A stretch of 64,000 nucleotides of DNA from Priestia megaterium. Lineage in GTDB: Bacteria; Bacillota; Bacilli; Bacillales; Bacillaceae_H. The notes beneath the pieces are model-generated. The model saw nothing but the letters and a program-made list of their open reading frames with translations. It was not told where the DNA came from and made no database searches. Below are positions 1-8,988 of this stretch, in pieces (the stretch's first letter is position 1; the number at the start of each line of letters is the position of its first letter). The translations under genes and the position numbers were made by a program. The stretch spans positions 4,369,501 to 4,433,500 of the forward strand of contig NZ_CP023317.1 in assembly GCF_009497655.1 (NCBI RefSeq). Direction: 5' to 3'.

Positions 1-845
1 TCTTCGAATTAAAATCTCTTACGCCAGATGATATCAAAATGGCGCTAACAAGAGCACTCAACGACTCATCCAATGGATTTGGGGATAGAAAAATTGTCGT
101 AGAAGATGACGCCATGAACCACTTTGCCAACAGCTGTAACGGTGACGTGCGCTCGGCTTTGAATGCTCTGGAACTAGCTGTTTTATCAACAAGTGAAAGC
201 GATGGTAAAATCGTTATTACCTTACAAACGGCAGAAGAATGTCTGCAGCAAAAGTATTTTTCACATGATAAAAATGGTGACGCTCACTATGATGTATTAT
301 CGGCTTTTCAAAAATCGATTCGCGGGAGCGACGTAAATGCCGCTCTTCATTATTTGGGACGGCTAATTGAAGCAGGAGACTTGATCAGCATCAATCGTCG
401 CCTTTTAGTCATTGCCTATGAAGACATTGGACTAGCTGATCCGGATGCCGGCATGAGGACACTAGCAGCTATTCAAGCAACTGAGCGATTAGGACTTCCA
501 GAAGCACGCATCCCGCTTGCAAACGCCGTTATTGAGCTTTGCCTATCACCGAAGTCCAACGCTGCTTACAAAGCATTAGATGAAGCGATAAGTGATATTA
601 AAAAAGGGTTGTCCGGCGACGTTCCCATTCATTTGAAGGATGCTCATTACAAAGGAGCAGAGAACCTTGGACGAGGCGTTGAATATCAATACCCGCATGA
701 TTTTGATAACGGATGGGTCCTTCAACAGTATTTACCGGATCGCATCAAAAACAAACAATATTTTCATCCTAAACAAAATGGACAAGAAAAATACTTTTCA
801 AAAGTTTTCAATCGTTTAGAGACATTAAAAAAAGAAAATGGCTGA
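1..845 (+). CDS. rarA: Replication-associated recombination protein A (RarA/MgsA), 3' part
   Basis: The frame is open from base 3 to the stop at 845, so the 5' part of the gene lies outside the window. The visible 280 or so residues are the C-terminal half of a RarA/MgsA/YrvN AAA+ ATPase: the lid region (a stretch resembling NHFANSCNGDVRSALNALE) followed by the tetramerisation domain with the family signature around LLVIAYEDIGLADPDA. The Walker motifs would be upstream and are not seen. RarA acts on stalled replication forks and single-strand gaps. The gene is convergent with pstA and shares a terminator with it. The family call is firm; the missing N-terminus is due only to the window edge. 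Confidence 0.95.
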   Translation, partial: FELKSLTPDDIKMALTRALNDSSNGFGDRKIVVEDDAMNHFANSCNGDVRSALNALELAVLSTSESDGKIVITLQTAEECLQQKYFSHDKNGDAHYDVLSAFQKSIRGSDVNAALHYLGRLIEAGDLISINRRLLVIAYEDIGLADPDAGMRTLAAIQATERLGLPEARIPLANAVIELCLSPKSNAAYKALDEAISDIKKGLSGDVPIHLKDAHYKGAENLGRGVEYQYPHDFDNGWVLQQYLPDRIKNKQYFHPKQNGQEKYFSKVFNRLETLKKENG

Positions 846-880
846 AACTGTTGCTCAGTTTCAAAGCCATTTTCTTTTTT
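834..880. terminator. Bidirectional terminator between rarA and pstA
   Basis: A 17-base arm beginning GAAAATGGCT pairs with its near-perfect complement ending AGCCATTTTC across a short loop, followed by a T run on the plus strand and preceded by an A run that serves the minus strand. It overlaps the last codons of rarA. Confidence 0.85.
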
Positions 881-891
881 GTCTTTATCTA

Positions 892-1821
892 TTAAGCTGC
901 ACTTTTAACGTCTTTTCGTTTTTTCGTTTTTGTTGAACCTTTAAAGTAGCTGTCTAAAAGTTTTGCTACTAAACGAGCGATTATATTAAACAACAGAACC
1001 ATAATGATTAGAATAGCAGCTGACTTTGTTGCAATCAATCTCGCATCAGGTACAATTCCTTCAGAGTTTAATTTCCAAATGTGGACGGCAAGCGTCTCCG
1101 CTGGTCGAAAAATATTAAACGGGTTTACAGGACTCGTTAAGTCGGCATTTGAATTTAACATCGGCGTCGTTAAGCCAGCTGTATAAATCAGCGCAGCTGC
1201 CTCTCCAAAGATTCGTCCCGCTGTTAAAATAACGCCCGTGATAATTTGTTGAATCGCTGATGGAATCACTACTTTGACAATTGTTTGCCATTTAGTCGCA
1301 CCCAAGCCTAAACTCGCTTCTTTTACACTCGCAGGAACAGATGCAATCGCACTTTCACATACGCGCGTTAAACCCGGTAAATTTAAAATTGTAATCACAA
1401 GTGCTCCGCCGATAAGCGTATAGCCCCAGCCTGAAAATGTGACGAAAATTAATAATCCAAATAAACCAACTACAATGGACGGTAATGACGCCATTGTCTC
1501 AATACATAAGCGGACGAAATTTAGGAAACGACCTTGCTTCGCGTACTCCGCTAAGTAAATTCCGGCTCCTAAACCAAGAGGAATAGAAATGATCAGCGTT
1601 AAAACAAGCATGTAAAACGAGTTAAACAGCTGCGGTCCAATACCGCCACCTGCCATCGTATTGCTTGGCTTTCCAAATAAAAAGTTCGGATCCCAAAATC
1701 CCCAGCCCTTGGCGATAATTTCAACAACTAAATACACTAATAGCGCCACAACTAGAGCGGCAATGCCATAAAAAATACCTGTCCATATATTATTTACTGT
1801 GCGTGCATTTTTGTTTCTCAT
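892..1821 (-). CDS. pstA: Phosphate ABC transporter permease PstA
   Basis: Inner-membrane permease of the high-affinity phosphate ABC transporter, partnering with PstC. The 309-residue protein has about six hydrophobic segments and the permease signature near the middle (ASLGLGATKWQTIVKVVIP, the EAA loop that contacts the ATPase). The start is the ATG at 1821, preceded by GAGGTG; it overlaps the pstC stop as ATGA, indicating translational coupling. A longer in-frame start at 1905 lies wholly inside pstC and was rejected. The C-terminus is rich in Lys/Arg. No pstB ATPase gene follows: the next gene, rarA, is convergent and separated by a terminator. Confidence 0.95.
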   Translation of the reverse strand: MRNKNARTVNNIWTGIFYGIAALVVALLVYLVVEIIAKGWGFWDPNFLFGKPSNTMAGGGIGPQLFNSFYMLVLTLIISIPLGLGAGIYLAEYAKQGRFLNFVRLCIETMASLPSIVVGLFGLLIFVTFSGWGYTLIGGALVITILNLPGLTRVCESAIASVPASVKEASLGLGATKWQTIVKVVIPSAIQQIITGVILTAGRIFGEAAALIYTAGLTTPMLNSNADLTSPVNPFNIFRPAETLAVHIWKLNSEGIVPDARLIATKSAAILIIMVLLFNIIARLVAKLLDSYFKGSTKTKKRKDVKSAA

Positions 1822-2705
1822 TGATGAGCACCTCGTTTCCCAATTGCTCGGATAATTAAAATGAACACGAAAGAAATAAGCAGTAAAATCATGGCTAACG
1901 TCCACAATGCGTTATTCCATGCCGTTCCGTTTAACGTATTAGACATATCCATTGTTAAAATACCTGTTAATGTTGCCGTTGGGCTGTATAAGCTTTCAGG
2001 AAGCTTAACCGTATTTCCGATAACCATTTGAACAGCTAGCGCTTCTCCGAATGCACGGGCAAGCCCTAACACGATACCTGTTAAAATACCTGTTTTAGCA
2101 GATGGAATAATAACTCGGCTAATTGCCTGCCATCTTGTTGAACCTAGTCCATAAGAAGCTTCTAAATATTCAGGTGCTACGCTTCGAATTGCATCGTCAG
2201 CAATACTTGCAATTGTCGGAAGAATCATGACGCTTAAGACAATAATTCCGGCAATCAAACTAAAGCCCACTCCGCCGAAGTTATCGCGAAGAAGCGGCAC
2301 TAAAATGGTAACCCCTAAAAGACCGTATACCACTGAAGGAACTCCGACTAAAAGCTCTAAAACCGGTCGTAAAACCGTTGACCCAAATTTAGGCGAAATA
2401 TAGTTGTTAAAAATGGCAATAGCAATTCCAATTGGAGCACTTATAATAACGGCTCCGATTGATACAAGCATTGAACCCAGAATAAACACAAGTGCCCCGT
2501 ATTCTTTATTGTTTGGGCTCCATTTTGTTGAAGTCAACATTTCACCGATTGATATATTGCTTTGTAAAAATGACTGTATGCCTTTTTCACAAATAAATAC
2601 GATAATAGCTAACGTAACAAGTACAATTAAAATACCGCAAAATGTAGAAAGCGTACGGCCAATGTATTCGCTTTTTACATAATTAATGGATTTTTTCCCC
2701 TTCAT
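1818..2705 (-). CDS. pstC: Phosphate ABC transporter permease PstC
   Basis: First permease subunit of the Pst phosphate importer, 295 residues. A basic N-terminus is followed by a transmembrane helix (about residues 17-40) and five further hydrophobic segments. The EAA-type loop reads ASYGLGSTRWQAISRVIIP and is closely parallel to that of PstA. The start is ATG 2705 with an upstream GGAG-type ribosome site. It lies downstream of pstS, separated by about 120 bases that contain a hairpin, and overlaps pstA by four bases. Expression is expected to follow the PhoP box upstream of pstS. Confidence 0.95.
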   Translation of the reverse strand: MKGKKSINYVKSEYIGRTLSTFCGILIVLVTLAIIVFICEKGIQSFLQSNISIGEMLTSTKWSPNNKEYGALVFILGSMLVSIGAVIISAPIGIAIAIFNNYISPKFGSTVLRPVLELLVGVPSVVYGLLGVTILVPLLRDNFGGVGFSLIAGIIVLSVMILPTIASIADDAIRSVAPEYLEASYGLGSTRWQAISRVIIPSAKTGILTGIVLGLARAFGEALAVQMVIGNTVKLPESLYSPTATLTGILTMDMSNTLNGTAWNNALWTLAMILLLISFVFILIIRAIGKRGAHQ

Positions 2706-2781
2706 CGCTCTGTCTCCTTACATATTCAGTATATATTCGCTTTTCTTTTTATTTGCTATATACTTTATTAACATTCAAATA

Positions 2782-2814
2782 GAATAAGACTGACTGTGTT
2801 AGTCAGCCCTATTC
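2782..2814 (-). terminator. Intercistronic hairpin between pstS and pstC
   Basis: Arms GAATAAGACTGACT and AGTCAGCCCTATTC form a long stem with small mismatches. On the minus strand it is followed by only a weak T stretch (TATTTG). It may be a partial terminator or an RNA-stabilising structure that lets pstS, encoding the abundant binding protein, accumulate more transcript than pstCA. That role is inferred. Confidence 0.6.
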
Positions 2815-2829
2815 TTTTTAAAAACACTT

Positions 2830-3714
2830 TTATTTTTTGAATTCAGTCATTGGGATATAGCCCATATCTTCTACTTGCTTAGCAAAGTCTTTACCAGATA
2901 CATAATCAATGTACTCTTTTGCACCATCTTTTGGCTCACCGTTTGTAATCATGTACTCATAAGACCAGAACGGATATTTTTTAGAAACAATATTTTCTGT
3001 TGTTGGCTCCACACCATCAATATTAAGCATTTTTAAACTTTCTTTTTTATCGCCAATTAAATACGACATAGCAAGGTAACTTACTGCTCCTGGAGTTGAG
3101 TTTACTGATTGCTCAACCGCTCCGTTTGAATCTTGAGCTGTACCAACGCTGTCATTTACTTTTGCGTCACCCATTAATGTTTTCTCAAATGTAGCACGTG
3201 TACCAGATGATGCTGGACGGTTGATTACGTTAATTTTTTCGTCGTTTCCGCCAACTTCTTTCCAGTTTTTAATTTCACCAGAGAAAATCTTTTGAATTTG
3301 CTCTTTTGTTAACGATTCTACTTTTACATCTTTATTTACAACAAGTGCGAACCCAATGCCCGCTACTTTCGTATCGACAAGTTTATCTGCTTTTGATTTA
3401 TCTTCGATTTTATCGGCTGCTGGAACGTCAGAGTTTCCAATGTCAACTGCTCCTGATGCTACTTGGTTAACACCAGTTCCACTACCTCCACCTTGTACCG
3501 TTACTGAAAGGTTTGGATATTTTTCCGTAATTCCATTCGCTGCTTCTTCTGCAAGTGGTTGTAAAGCTGTAGATCCCGCCGCTGTTAACGTACCTGACAC
3601 TTCTTCTTTGCTGCCCGAACCACTGTCGTTGCTTGCTCCGTCTTTACCACATGCTGCTAGTGCTCCTACCATTAAAAAAGCTGCTAATGTTACTTTAAAA
3701 CCCTTTGTTTTCAT
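2830..3714 (-). CDS. pstS: Phosphate-binding lipoprotein PstS
   Basis: Extracytoplasmic phosphate receptor of the Pst transporter. The 294-residue precursor has a lipoprotein signal peptide ending in LAAC at about residues 18-21, so it should be lipid-anchored to the outer face of the membrane. The phosphate-binding loops are recognisable: AAGSTALQPL near the N-terminus and RPASSGTRATFE in the middle. I chose ATG 3714 because GGAGGG lies seven bases upstream; an in-frame ATG at 3729 overlaps that ribosome site. It is the first gene of pstSCA and sits about 230 bases downstream of three PhoP-box-like repeats. Confidence 0.95.
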   Translation of the reverse strand: MKTKGFKVTLAAFLMVGALAACGKDGASNDSGSGSKEEVSGTLTAAGSTALQPLAEEAANGITEKYPNLSVTVQGGGSGTGVNQVASGAVDIGNSDVPAADKIEDKSKADKLVDTKVAGIGFALVVNKDVKVESLTKEQIQKIFSGEIKNWKEVGGNDEKINVINRPASSGTRATFEKTLMGDAKVNDSVGTAQDSNGAVEQSVNSTPGAVSYLAMSYLIGDKKESLKMLNIDGVEPTTENIVSKKYPFWSYEYMITNGEPKDGAKEYIDYVSGKDFAKQVEDMGYIPMTEFKK

Positions 3715-3943
3715 TACATTACCCTCCAATAAATATATGTGTAATTAGTACTAGTCCTTTGTACTCGAACAACAGGTACAAGACACATTATACGAGTAGA
3801 TTGTTGTCTTTATATGAAGTGAATTTTAAGTTACTGTAAACTTACTTATTTGGGGTTTATTTTTTCTTATTTCTATCAAAACCCTTGATATATAAGACTT
3901 TCTGAATATTACTGTAGAAGATACAACAGAAAGAAAGCCAAAA

Positions 3944-3971
3944 CGTAAATTTTATGTAAATAAAGCGTTAA
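3944..3971 (-). promoter_or_regulatory. PhoP-box direct repeats upstream of pstS
   Basis: Read on the minus strand there are three hexamers, TTAACG, TTTACA and TTTACG, each starting exactly 11 bases after the previous one. They match the TT(A/T)ACA-type repeats bound by phosphorylated PhoP in Bacillus. A clean -10 box is not obvious; TGTATCTT and TAATAT lie downstream. The 420-base gap between pstS and tcdA holds nothing else that I recognise. Confidence 0.75.
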
Positions 3972-4106
3972 ATAAATTTACATAAATCTCTTTTTTTACT
4001 ACAGTGTAAATTCACCATCAAGCCATATTTTTCAATTTATTAGTACTTTTTATACATATCAAACAGAAGATTCCATCCAAAGCATAAATAGAACAGATAT
4101 TTCCAT

Positions 4107-4135
4107 AAAAAAAGAAGGCTGCGATAGCCTTCTTT
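4107..4135 (-). terminator. Terminator of tcdA
   Basis: AAGAAGGCT and AGCCTTCTT are perfect arms around GCGAT (plus-strand reading). Seven T residues follow on the minus strand, immediately after the tcdA stop. Confidence 0.9.
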
Positions 4136-4900
4136 TTATTGATCACCTACGCGGCGAATCTTAATATTACTTAATAATTCATTGATAACATGACCGCCCA
4201 TAATTAATCCCGCTACAGATGGAACAAAAGCATTAGAAGATGGGGGCATTTTCGCTTTTCGAATTTGCGCTTGATCGTTTCCTACTTCTTTGCGAACTTC
4301 TTCGCGAATAACGATTGGACGTTCATCAGAAAAAACGACGTTAATTCCTTTGCGAATTCCTTCTTTACGCAGACGAGTACGAACCACTTTTGCAATCGGA
4401 TCTGTATGCGTCTTTGAAATGTCTGCAATTTTAAAACGTGTTGGATCCATTTTATTCGCAGCACCCATACTTGAAATAATCGGAATATCACGTTTTAAAC
4501 ATTCTTTCATTAAATGAATTTTATACGAAATCGTATCGGATGCATCCACTACAAAGTCCGGTTTGTAACTAAAGAACTCTTCATACGTTTCTTCCGTATA
4601 AAACATTTGAAGAGAAACGACGTCACAGTCTGGGTTAATATCCAAAATACGCTGTTTCATTAATTCTGTCTTGGGCTGACCTACCGTCGAAAGCAGCGCA
4701 TGAATTTGACGATTTACGTTTGTAATATCAACATCGTCTTTATCTACAAGAATTAAACGACCTACTCCTGACCGAGCCAAAGCCTCAGCAGAAAACGACC
4801 CTACTCCTCCTATCCCTAAAATAGCAACCGTGCTGCCTTTTAAAGTAGCTAACCCTTCTTTTCCTATCGCCAGTTCATTACGCGAAAACTGATGCAACAT
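4136..4900 (-). CDS. tcdA: tRNA threonylcarbamoyladenosine dehydratase (TcdA/CsdL, YrvM)
   Basis: E1-like enzyme that uses ATP to cyclise N6-threonylcarbamoyladenosine at position 37 of ANN-decoding tRNAs to the cyclic (ct6A) form. The 254-residue protein has the ThiF/MoeB nucleotide-binding motif GIGGVGSFSAEALARSG near residue 28, followed by the acidic strand LILVDKDDVDITNVNRQ. The start is ATG 4900, because GAGGAG precedes it and the N-terminus MLHQFSRNELAIG is typical of the family; an upstream in-frame ATG at 4930 lacks a ribosome site. It is a single-gene unit with its own terminator, just downstream of the 6S RNA gene on the same strand. Confidence 0.92.
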   Translation of the reverse strand: MLHQFSRNELAIGKEGLATLKGSTVAILGIGGVGSFSAEALARSGVGRLILVDKDDVDITNVNRQIHALLSTVGQPKTELMKQRILDINPDCDVVSLQMFYTEETYEEFFSYKPDFVVDASDTISYKIHLMKECLKRDIPIISSMGAANKMDPTRFKIADISKTHTDPIAKVVRTRLRKEGIRKGINVVFSDERPIVIREEVRKEVGNDQAQIRKAKMPPSSNAFVPSVAGLIMGGHVINELLSNIKIRRVGDQ

Positions 4901-5014
4901 GTTAAAACACTCCTCTATTAAATACACCAACGTGTATGATTAATTCAAATAAACAACGAAATTGACTATACCATATTTTTAGCAAAACGAACATGAGCAT
5001 TCGTTATTTCTCCA

Positions 5015-5046
5015 TAAAAAAACTCTATGCAAATCATTACATAGAG
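5015..5046 (-). terminator. Terminator of the 6S RNA gene
   Basis: On the minus strand CTCTATG and CATAGAG pair across a ten-base loop and are followed by seven T residues. It lies just beyond the 3' end of the 6S RNA. Confidence 0.85.
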
Positions 5047-5054
5047 GATTTCTT

Positions 5055-5253
5055 ATATGTATGCTAGTCCCGATCGTGCCGTCTCGAGTGCCTTCGTTTT
5101 GAACCCGCTCTCGGCAGGTGGGTGCTCTGCTTTAACCATTGTAAGTCCTCGAGATGAGGCATGTACGCTCGTTAAAAACTCCGAGCTCCCAAGCAAAAAA
5201 TTGTTCGGTCAAAACTGGATTAAGGACGAACACATCAGGACTATTTAGTTCTT
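5055..5253 (-). ncRNA. bsrA: 6S RNA (6S-1/BsrA type)
   Basis: Regulatory RNA of about 200 nt that mimics an open promoter and sequesters sigma-A RNA polymerase. The minus strand carries blocks I recognise from Bacillus 6S-1, including GACCGAACAATTTTTTGCTT, CGAGGACTTACAATGGTTAA and CAGAGCACCCACCTG. The ends can pair through TAGTCC near the 5' end and GGGACTA near the 3' end, giving the long closing stem. A consensus promoter upstream and an intrinsic terminator downstream bracket it. The location between tcdA and aspS is the same as for bsrA in B. subtilis. A 63-codon open frame on the opposite strand is a shadow. The exact mature 3' end is uncertain by several bases. Confidence 0.9.
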
Positions 5254-5259
5254 GAAAGT

Positions 5260-5288
5260 ATCTTATCACAGAAAAAATCACTTTGCAA
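5260..5288 (-). promoter_or_regulatory. Sigma-A promoter of the 6S RNA gene
   Basis: The minus strand reads TTGCAA, 17 bases, TAAGAT, with TGA before the -10 (extended -10). Start of transcription is expected at about 5253, which matches the 6S 5' end. Confidence 0.8.
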
Positions 5289-5302
5289 TTAATAAGTAAA
5301 AC

Positions 5303-5342
5303 AAAAAAAATCGAGCCTGTCGTGCTCCAGTGACAGGCTCGA
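5303..5342 (-). terminator. Terminator of hisS-aspS
   Basis: An 11-base perfect stem (TCGAGCCTGTC with GACAGGCTCGA) is followed on the minus strand by a run of eight T. It closes the hisS-aspS operon. Confidence 0.92.
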
Positions 5343-5363
5343 TTTAACAGATGGTTTAATCGA

Positions 5364-7142
5364 TTACGCTTCTGTTTTTTGCTTTTTTACCTGCAAATGC
5401 AGCTCGTCTAATTGCGCTTCACTTACTTCACCAGGTGCGTTTGTTAATAGACAGCTTGCACTTGCTGTTTTAGGGAAGGCAATTGTATCGCGCAAGTTTG
5501 TGCGTCCTGCTAAAAGCATAACCAAACGGTCAAGACCTAACGCAATTCCGCCGTGAGGAGGAGTACCGTATTCAAATGCTTCAAGTAAGAAACCGAACTG
5601 CTCATATGCTTCTTCTAATGTAAATCCAAGCGTTTTAAACATTTTTTCTTGAATATCACGCTCATAAATACGTAAAGATCCTCCGCCAAGTTCGTAACCA
5701 TTCAACACTAAGTCATATGCTTGTGCACGGACTTGTCCAGGATCGCTTTCTAACATTGGTAAATCTTCACGAACTGGCATTGTGAATGGATGATGAGCCG
5801 CGTAGTAACGGTTGTCTTCTTCGTCATGCTCAAGAAGAGGCCAATCTGTTACCCATAGGAAGTTAAATTTCGTTTCATCAATAATCCCTTGTTCTTTTGC
5901 AAGCTTTAGACGAAGAGCGCCAAGTGCATCTGCTACAACTGACTTTTTATCAGCTACAAATAAAAGTAAATCTCCTTCTTCCGTTTGAAGAGCTTCAGCA
6001 AATTGCTTTTGCTCATCTTCGTTGAAGAATTTTGCAATAGGTCCTTTTAAGCCGTCTGCTTCAACTTTCAGCCATGCTAACCCTTTAGCACCGTAAATTT
6101 TCACGAACTCTGTTAAAGCATCGATATCTTTACGTGAATAGCTAGAAGCGGCACCTTTTACGTTAATCGCTTTTACTTCTCCGCCGTTTTCAACTGCTGC
6201 GCTAAATACTTTAAACCCGCAGTCTTTCACAAGCTCTGATAAGTTGACTAGCTCCATTTCAAAACGTGTATCCGGCTTATCTGAACCATAGCGGCTCATC
6301 GCTTCATCATATGACATGCGCGGGAAAGGCGTCGTTACATCTAAATCTTTTACGCGCTTCATTACTTTAGACATCATTTCTTCCGTCATTGTCATGATGT
6401 CCTCTTGAGATAAAAATGATGTTTCAATATCGATTTGAGTAAATTCAGGCTGACGATCTGCACGCAAGTCCTCATCGCGGAAGCAGCGAGCAATTTGATA
6501 ATAACGCTCAACTCCGCTTACCATTAACAGCTGCTTAAAGATTTGCGGTGATTGAGGAAGAGCATAAAACTCACCTTCGTGTACGCGGCTCGGCACAAGA
6601 TAATCACGTGCACCTTCTGGCGTGCTTTTTGTTAAAATAGGTGTTTCAACATCTAAAAAGTCATTTTGATCTAAGAAGTCGCGAATTGTTTTTGTAATGT
6701 CATTGCGCATTTTAAGCGTGTTAAACATTTCAGAACGTCGAAGATCTAAATAACGATATTTTAATCGAACATCTTCTGATACTTCGGTTTGATCCGCAAT
6801 GGCAAAAGGAGGTGTTTTGGCTTTATTCAACACCGTAATTTGCTCAGCGTGAACTTCAATTTTACCTGTTTTTAAGTTCGGGTTAACGGTTCCCTCTTCA
6901 CGAGCTACAACAGTTCCCTGCACTTCCAGTACGAATTCATTACGTACATCTTCAGCAATTTTTAGCGCTTCAGCAGATTTTTCAGGATTAAATACAACTT
7001 GCACAACTCCGCCGCGGTCGCGTAAATCAATAAAAATTAATCCGCCTAAATCACGGCGCTTTTGAACCCATCCTTTTAATAGAACTGTTTCGCCAGTTGC
7101 TTGTTCTGTTACATCTCCACAGTAGTATGAACGTTTTGTCAT
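5364..7142 (-). CDS. aspS: Aspartyl-tRNA synthetase
   Basis: Class IIb synthetase that charges tRNA-Asp. The 592-residue protein has the N-terminal OB-fold anticodon domain (residues 1-110), the class II motif 2 ([20 protein letters not shown]), a bacterial-type insertion (GAD) domain around 290-420, and motif 3 ending [15 protein letters not shown] stands seven bases before ATG 7142 and only four before ATG 7145; I prefer 7142, but either is possible. It is second gene of the hisS-aspS operon, 12 bases after the hisS stop, and so shares the upstream T-box. Whether tRNA-Asn is also charged cannot be read from this window. Confidence 0.97.
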   Translation of the reverse strand: MTKRSYYCGDVTEQATGETVLLKGWVQKRRDLGGLIFIDLRDRGGVVQVVFNPEKSAEALKIAEDVRNEFVLEVQGTVVAREEGTVNPNLKTGKIEVHAEQITVLNKAKTPPFAIADQTEVSEDVRLKYRYLDLRRSEMFNTLKMRNDITKTIRDFLDQNDFLDVETPILTKSTPEGARDYLVPSRVHEGEFYALPQSPQIFKQLLMVSGVERYYQIARCFRDEDLRADRQPEFTQIDIETSFLSQEDIMTMTEEMMSKVMKRVKDLDVTTPFPRMSYDEAMSRYGSDKPDTRFEMELVNLSELVKDCGFKVFSAAVENGGEVKAINVKGAASSYSRKDIDALTEFVKIYGAKGLAWLKVEADGLKGPIAKFFNEDEQKQFAEALQTEEGDLLLFVADKKSVVADALGALRLKLAKEQGIIDETKFNFLWVTDWPLLEHDEEDNRYYAAHHPFTMPVREDLPMLESDPGQVRAQAYDLVLNGYELGGGSLRIYERDIQEKMFKTLGFTLEEAYEQFGFLLEAFEYGTPPHGGIALGLDRLVMLLAGRTNLRDTIAFPKTASASCLLTNAPGEVSEAQLDELHLQVKKQKTEA

Positions 7143-7154
7143 CATGGTTCCCCC

Positions 7155-8423
7155 TTATACTTGTTCCTGCAAATAGCTAACCAATTGATCAATTGATACT
7201 TCTTGCTGTTCGCCAGATTCCATATTCTTTACGTTTACAATTTGTTTTGCTAGCTCATCTTCACCTAGAACAACAACAAATTTTGCTTGTACACGATCGG
7301 CTGCTTTGAACTGAGCTTTCATTTTTTTATCTTGATAATCTTTATCTGCTACAAAACCTGCACGTCGAAGCGTATTTACAATTGAAACAGATTTTTCTTT
7401 CGCCTCATCGCCCATTGTCACTACATAGCAATCTACGCCAGTTTCTACCGGAAGCTCAATTCCTTCTGCTTCCAATGCAGATAATAAACGTTCAATGCTT
7501 AAAGCGAATCCGATACCTGGTGTTTCAGGTCCGCCGATTTCTTGAATCAGCCCATTATAACGGCCTCCGCCGCAAAGAGTTGTAATGGCGCCAAATCCTT
7601 CTGCTTCACTCATTAGTTCAAATGCTGTGTGATTATAATAATCTAACCCGCGTACTAGCGTCGGATCTACAACATAGTCAATGTCTAAATCGGTTAAGTA
7701 CTGCTGTACTTTTTCAAAATATTCTTTTGAATAGTCGTTTAAATAATCAAGAATAGACGGCGCTGTAGCCATCAGTTCATGGTCACGATCTTTTTTACAA
7801 TCTAAAATACGAAGAGGATTTTTCTCCAATCGGCTTTGACAGTCGCTGCAAAACTCTCCGATGCGAGGTGCAAAGTGATCGATAAGTGCTTGACGGTGAG
7901 CTTGACGACTTTCTGTATCTCCTAAACTGTTAACAACCAGCTTTAATTTTTTTAATCCAAGCGATTGGTAAAAGCTCATTAACAGGGCAAGAACTTCAGC
8001 GTCGATAGCTGGATCATTTACCCCTAATGCTTCTACGCCAAACTGAACGAATTGACGGAAACGTCCCGCTTGAGGGCGTTCATAACGAAACATAGGACCG
8101 ATATAAAACAGCTTTGTTGGCTGCGTTGGATTTCCAAACATTTTATTTGAAACAAATGATCGTCCAACTGCAGCTGTTCCTTCTGGACGAAGTGTTAAGC
8201 TGCGGTCGCCTCGATCCTTAAATGTGTACATTTCTTTTTGCACGATATCCGTTGTTTCTCCCACTCCGCGCAAAAATAATTCAGTGTGTTCAAACATTGG
8301 TGTACGAATTTCTTGGTAGTTGAACGCACGGCAGATTTCTCTTGCTCGCTGTTCAACAAACTGCCAATATTCTACTTTGCCCGGTAAAATATCTTGTGTG
8401 CCTCTAGGTATTTGAACTGACAT
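7155..8423 (-). CDS. hisS: Histidyl-tRNA synthetase
   Basis: Class II synthetase that charges tRNA-His, 422 residues. Motif 2 is visible ([18 protein letters not shown]), as are the histidine-specific stretches [14 protein letters not shown] and GGGRYNGL and motif 3 ([12 protein letters not shown]). The C-terminal 90 residues are the anticodon-binding domain. The start is ATG 8423; AGGAGG lies 11 bases upstream, slightly far, but the N-terminus [13 protein letters not shown] is typical. It is the first gene of hisS-aspS, with a T-box leader ending about 40 bases upstream. Confidence 0.97.
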   Translation of the reverse strand: MSVQIPRGTQDILPGKVEYWQFVEQRAREICRAFNYQEIRTPMFEHTELFLRGVGETTDIVQKEMYTFKDRGDRSLTLRPEGTAAVGRSFVSNKMFGNPTQPTKLFYIGPMFRYERPQAGRFRQFVQFGVEALGVNDPAIDAEVLALLMSFYQSLGLKKLKLVVNSLGDTESRQAHRQALIDHFAPRIGEFCSDCQSRLEKNPLRILDCKKDRDHELMATAPSILDYLNDYSKEYFEKVQQYLTDLDIDYVVDPTLVRGLDYYNHTAFELMSEAEGFGAITTLCGGGRYNGLIQEIGGPETPGIGFALSIERLLSALEAEGIELPVETGVDCYVVTMGDEAKEKSVSIVNTLRRAGFVADKDYQDKKMKAQFKAADRVQAKFVVVLGEDELAKQIVNVKNMESGEQQEVSIDQLVSYLQEQV

Positions 8424-8460
8424 AACGTGATATGCCTCCTATATTTAAAATTTACAATAC

Positions 8461-8735
8461 AAAAAAACTCTCGCCTCTACTATTTTTCCATAGTAGGGAC
8501 GAGAGTTAATCTCACGTGGTACCACCCTAATTGAAACATATGACATGTTTCCACTCATTTCGTTAACGCACGAACACGTTCATCTCCTACTAAGTTTCCC
8601 TTTTCAGAGTGAAGCCTCCTGAGTGTTCTTTCATAAAGTCATCATGTAGAAATGCTTTCAGCCTAAGACATTTCCTCTCTAGCCATGTGTCATCTTTACT
8701 ACTTTTCTCGATCTTTGGCTTATCAATATAAAAAT
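8461..8735 (-). promoter_or_regulatory. T-box riboswitch of hisS-aspS
   Basis: The minus strand carries the T-box core GGGTGGTACCACG at about 8514-8526, which pairs with the uncharged tRNA acceptor end. It is followed by a strong terminator (ACTCTCG...CGAGAGT, then seven T) at 8461-8506. Upstream sequence folds as a Stem I, with AGAGAG and GGCTGAAAGC in the distal part. The trinucleotide CAC (His) at 8623-8625, in the context GAACAC, is the likeliest specifier; a GAC occurs nearby. Uncharged tRNA should favour antitermination. The class is certain and the specifier assignment tentative. Confidence 0.9.
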
Positions 8736-8811
8736 GTTATACATTCATTTTAATTTAGCAATTGCTTTCTATATTACGAATGAAATGAGCAGTTGTCAAG
8801 CACCTTTCATG

Positions 8812-8988
8812 TTAAGAGCGGTCTAATTGTTTTCTTAGTTTCTGAATATCTCGAAGCGTTAAACCAAATTCAGAAGCCAATTCAAGGGATGAAGCTTCAC
8901 TTTCTCTATCAATAAAATCATGAAAATGAATGCCAAATACCGGATTTACCTGCTGAAATGATTGTTCACCTTTTTCACTAAACTTCAT
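8812..8988 (-). CDS. Small helix-turn-helix-like protein of unknown role (YrzK-like position)
   Basis: A 58-residue frame starts at ATG 8988 with a strong GGGAGGAAG ribosome site eight bases upstream and ends at 8812, just upstream of the hisS promoter region. The C-terminal half (SLELASEFGLTLRDIQKLRKQ) has the helix-turn-helix pattern seen in sigma-region-4 or anti-repressor-like small proteins, while the N-terminal half (PVFGIHFHDFIDRE) is His/Phe rich. It occupies the place of B. subtilis yrzK between hisS and the amidase gene. The coding signal rests on the ribosome site and codon pattern. Function unknown; DNA binding is only a guess. Confidence 0.65.
   Translation of the reverse strand: MKFSEKGEQSFQQVNPVFGIHFHDFIDRESEASSLELASEFGLTLRDIQKLRKQLDRS

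Noticed and set aside
5057-5248. 63-codon open frame on the plus strand
   Set aside because: It lies antisense to the 6S RNA gene; no ribosome site, and the minus strand matches conserved 6S blocks.
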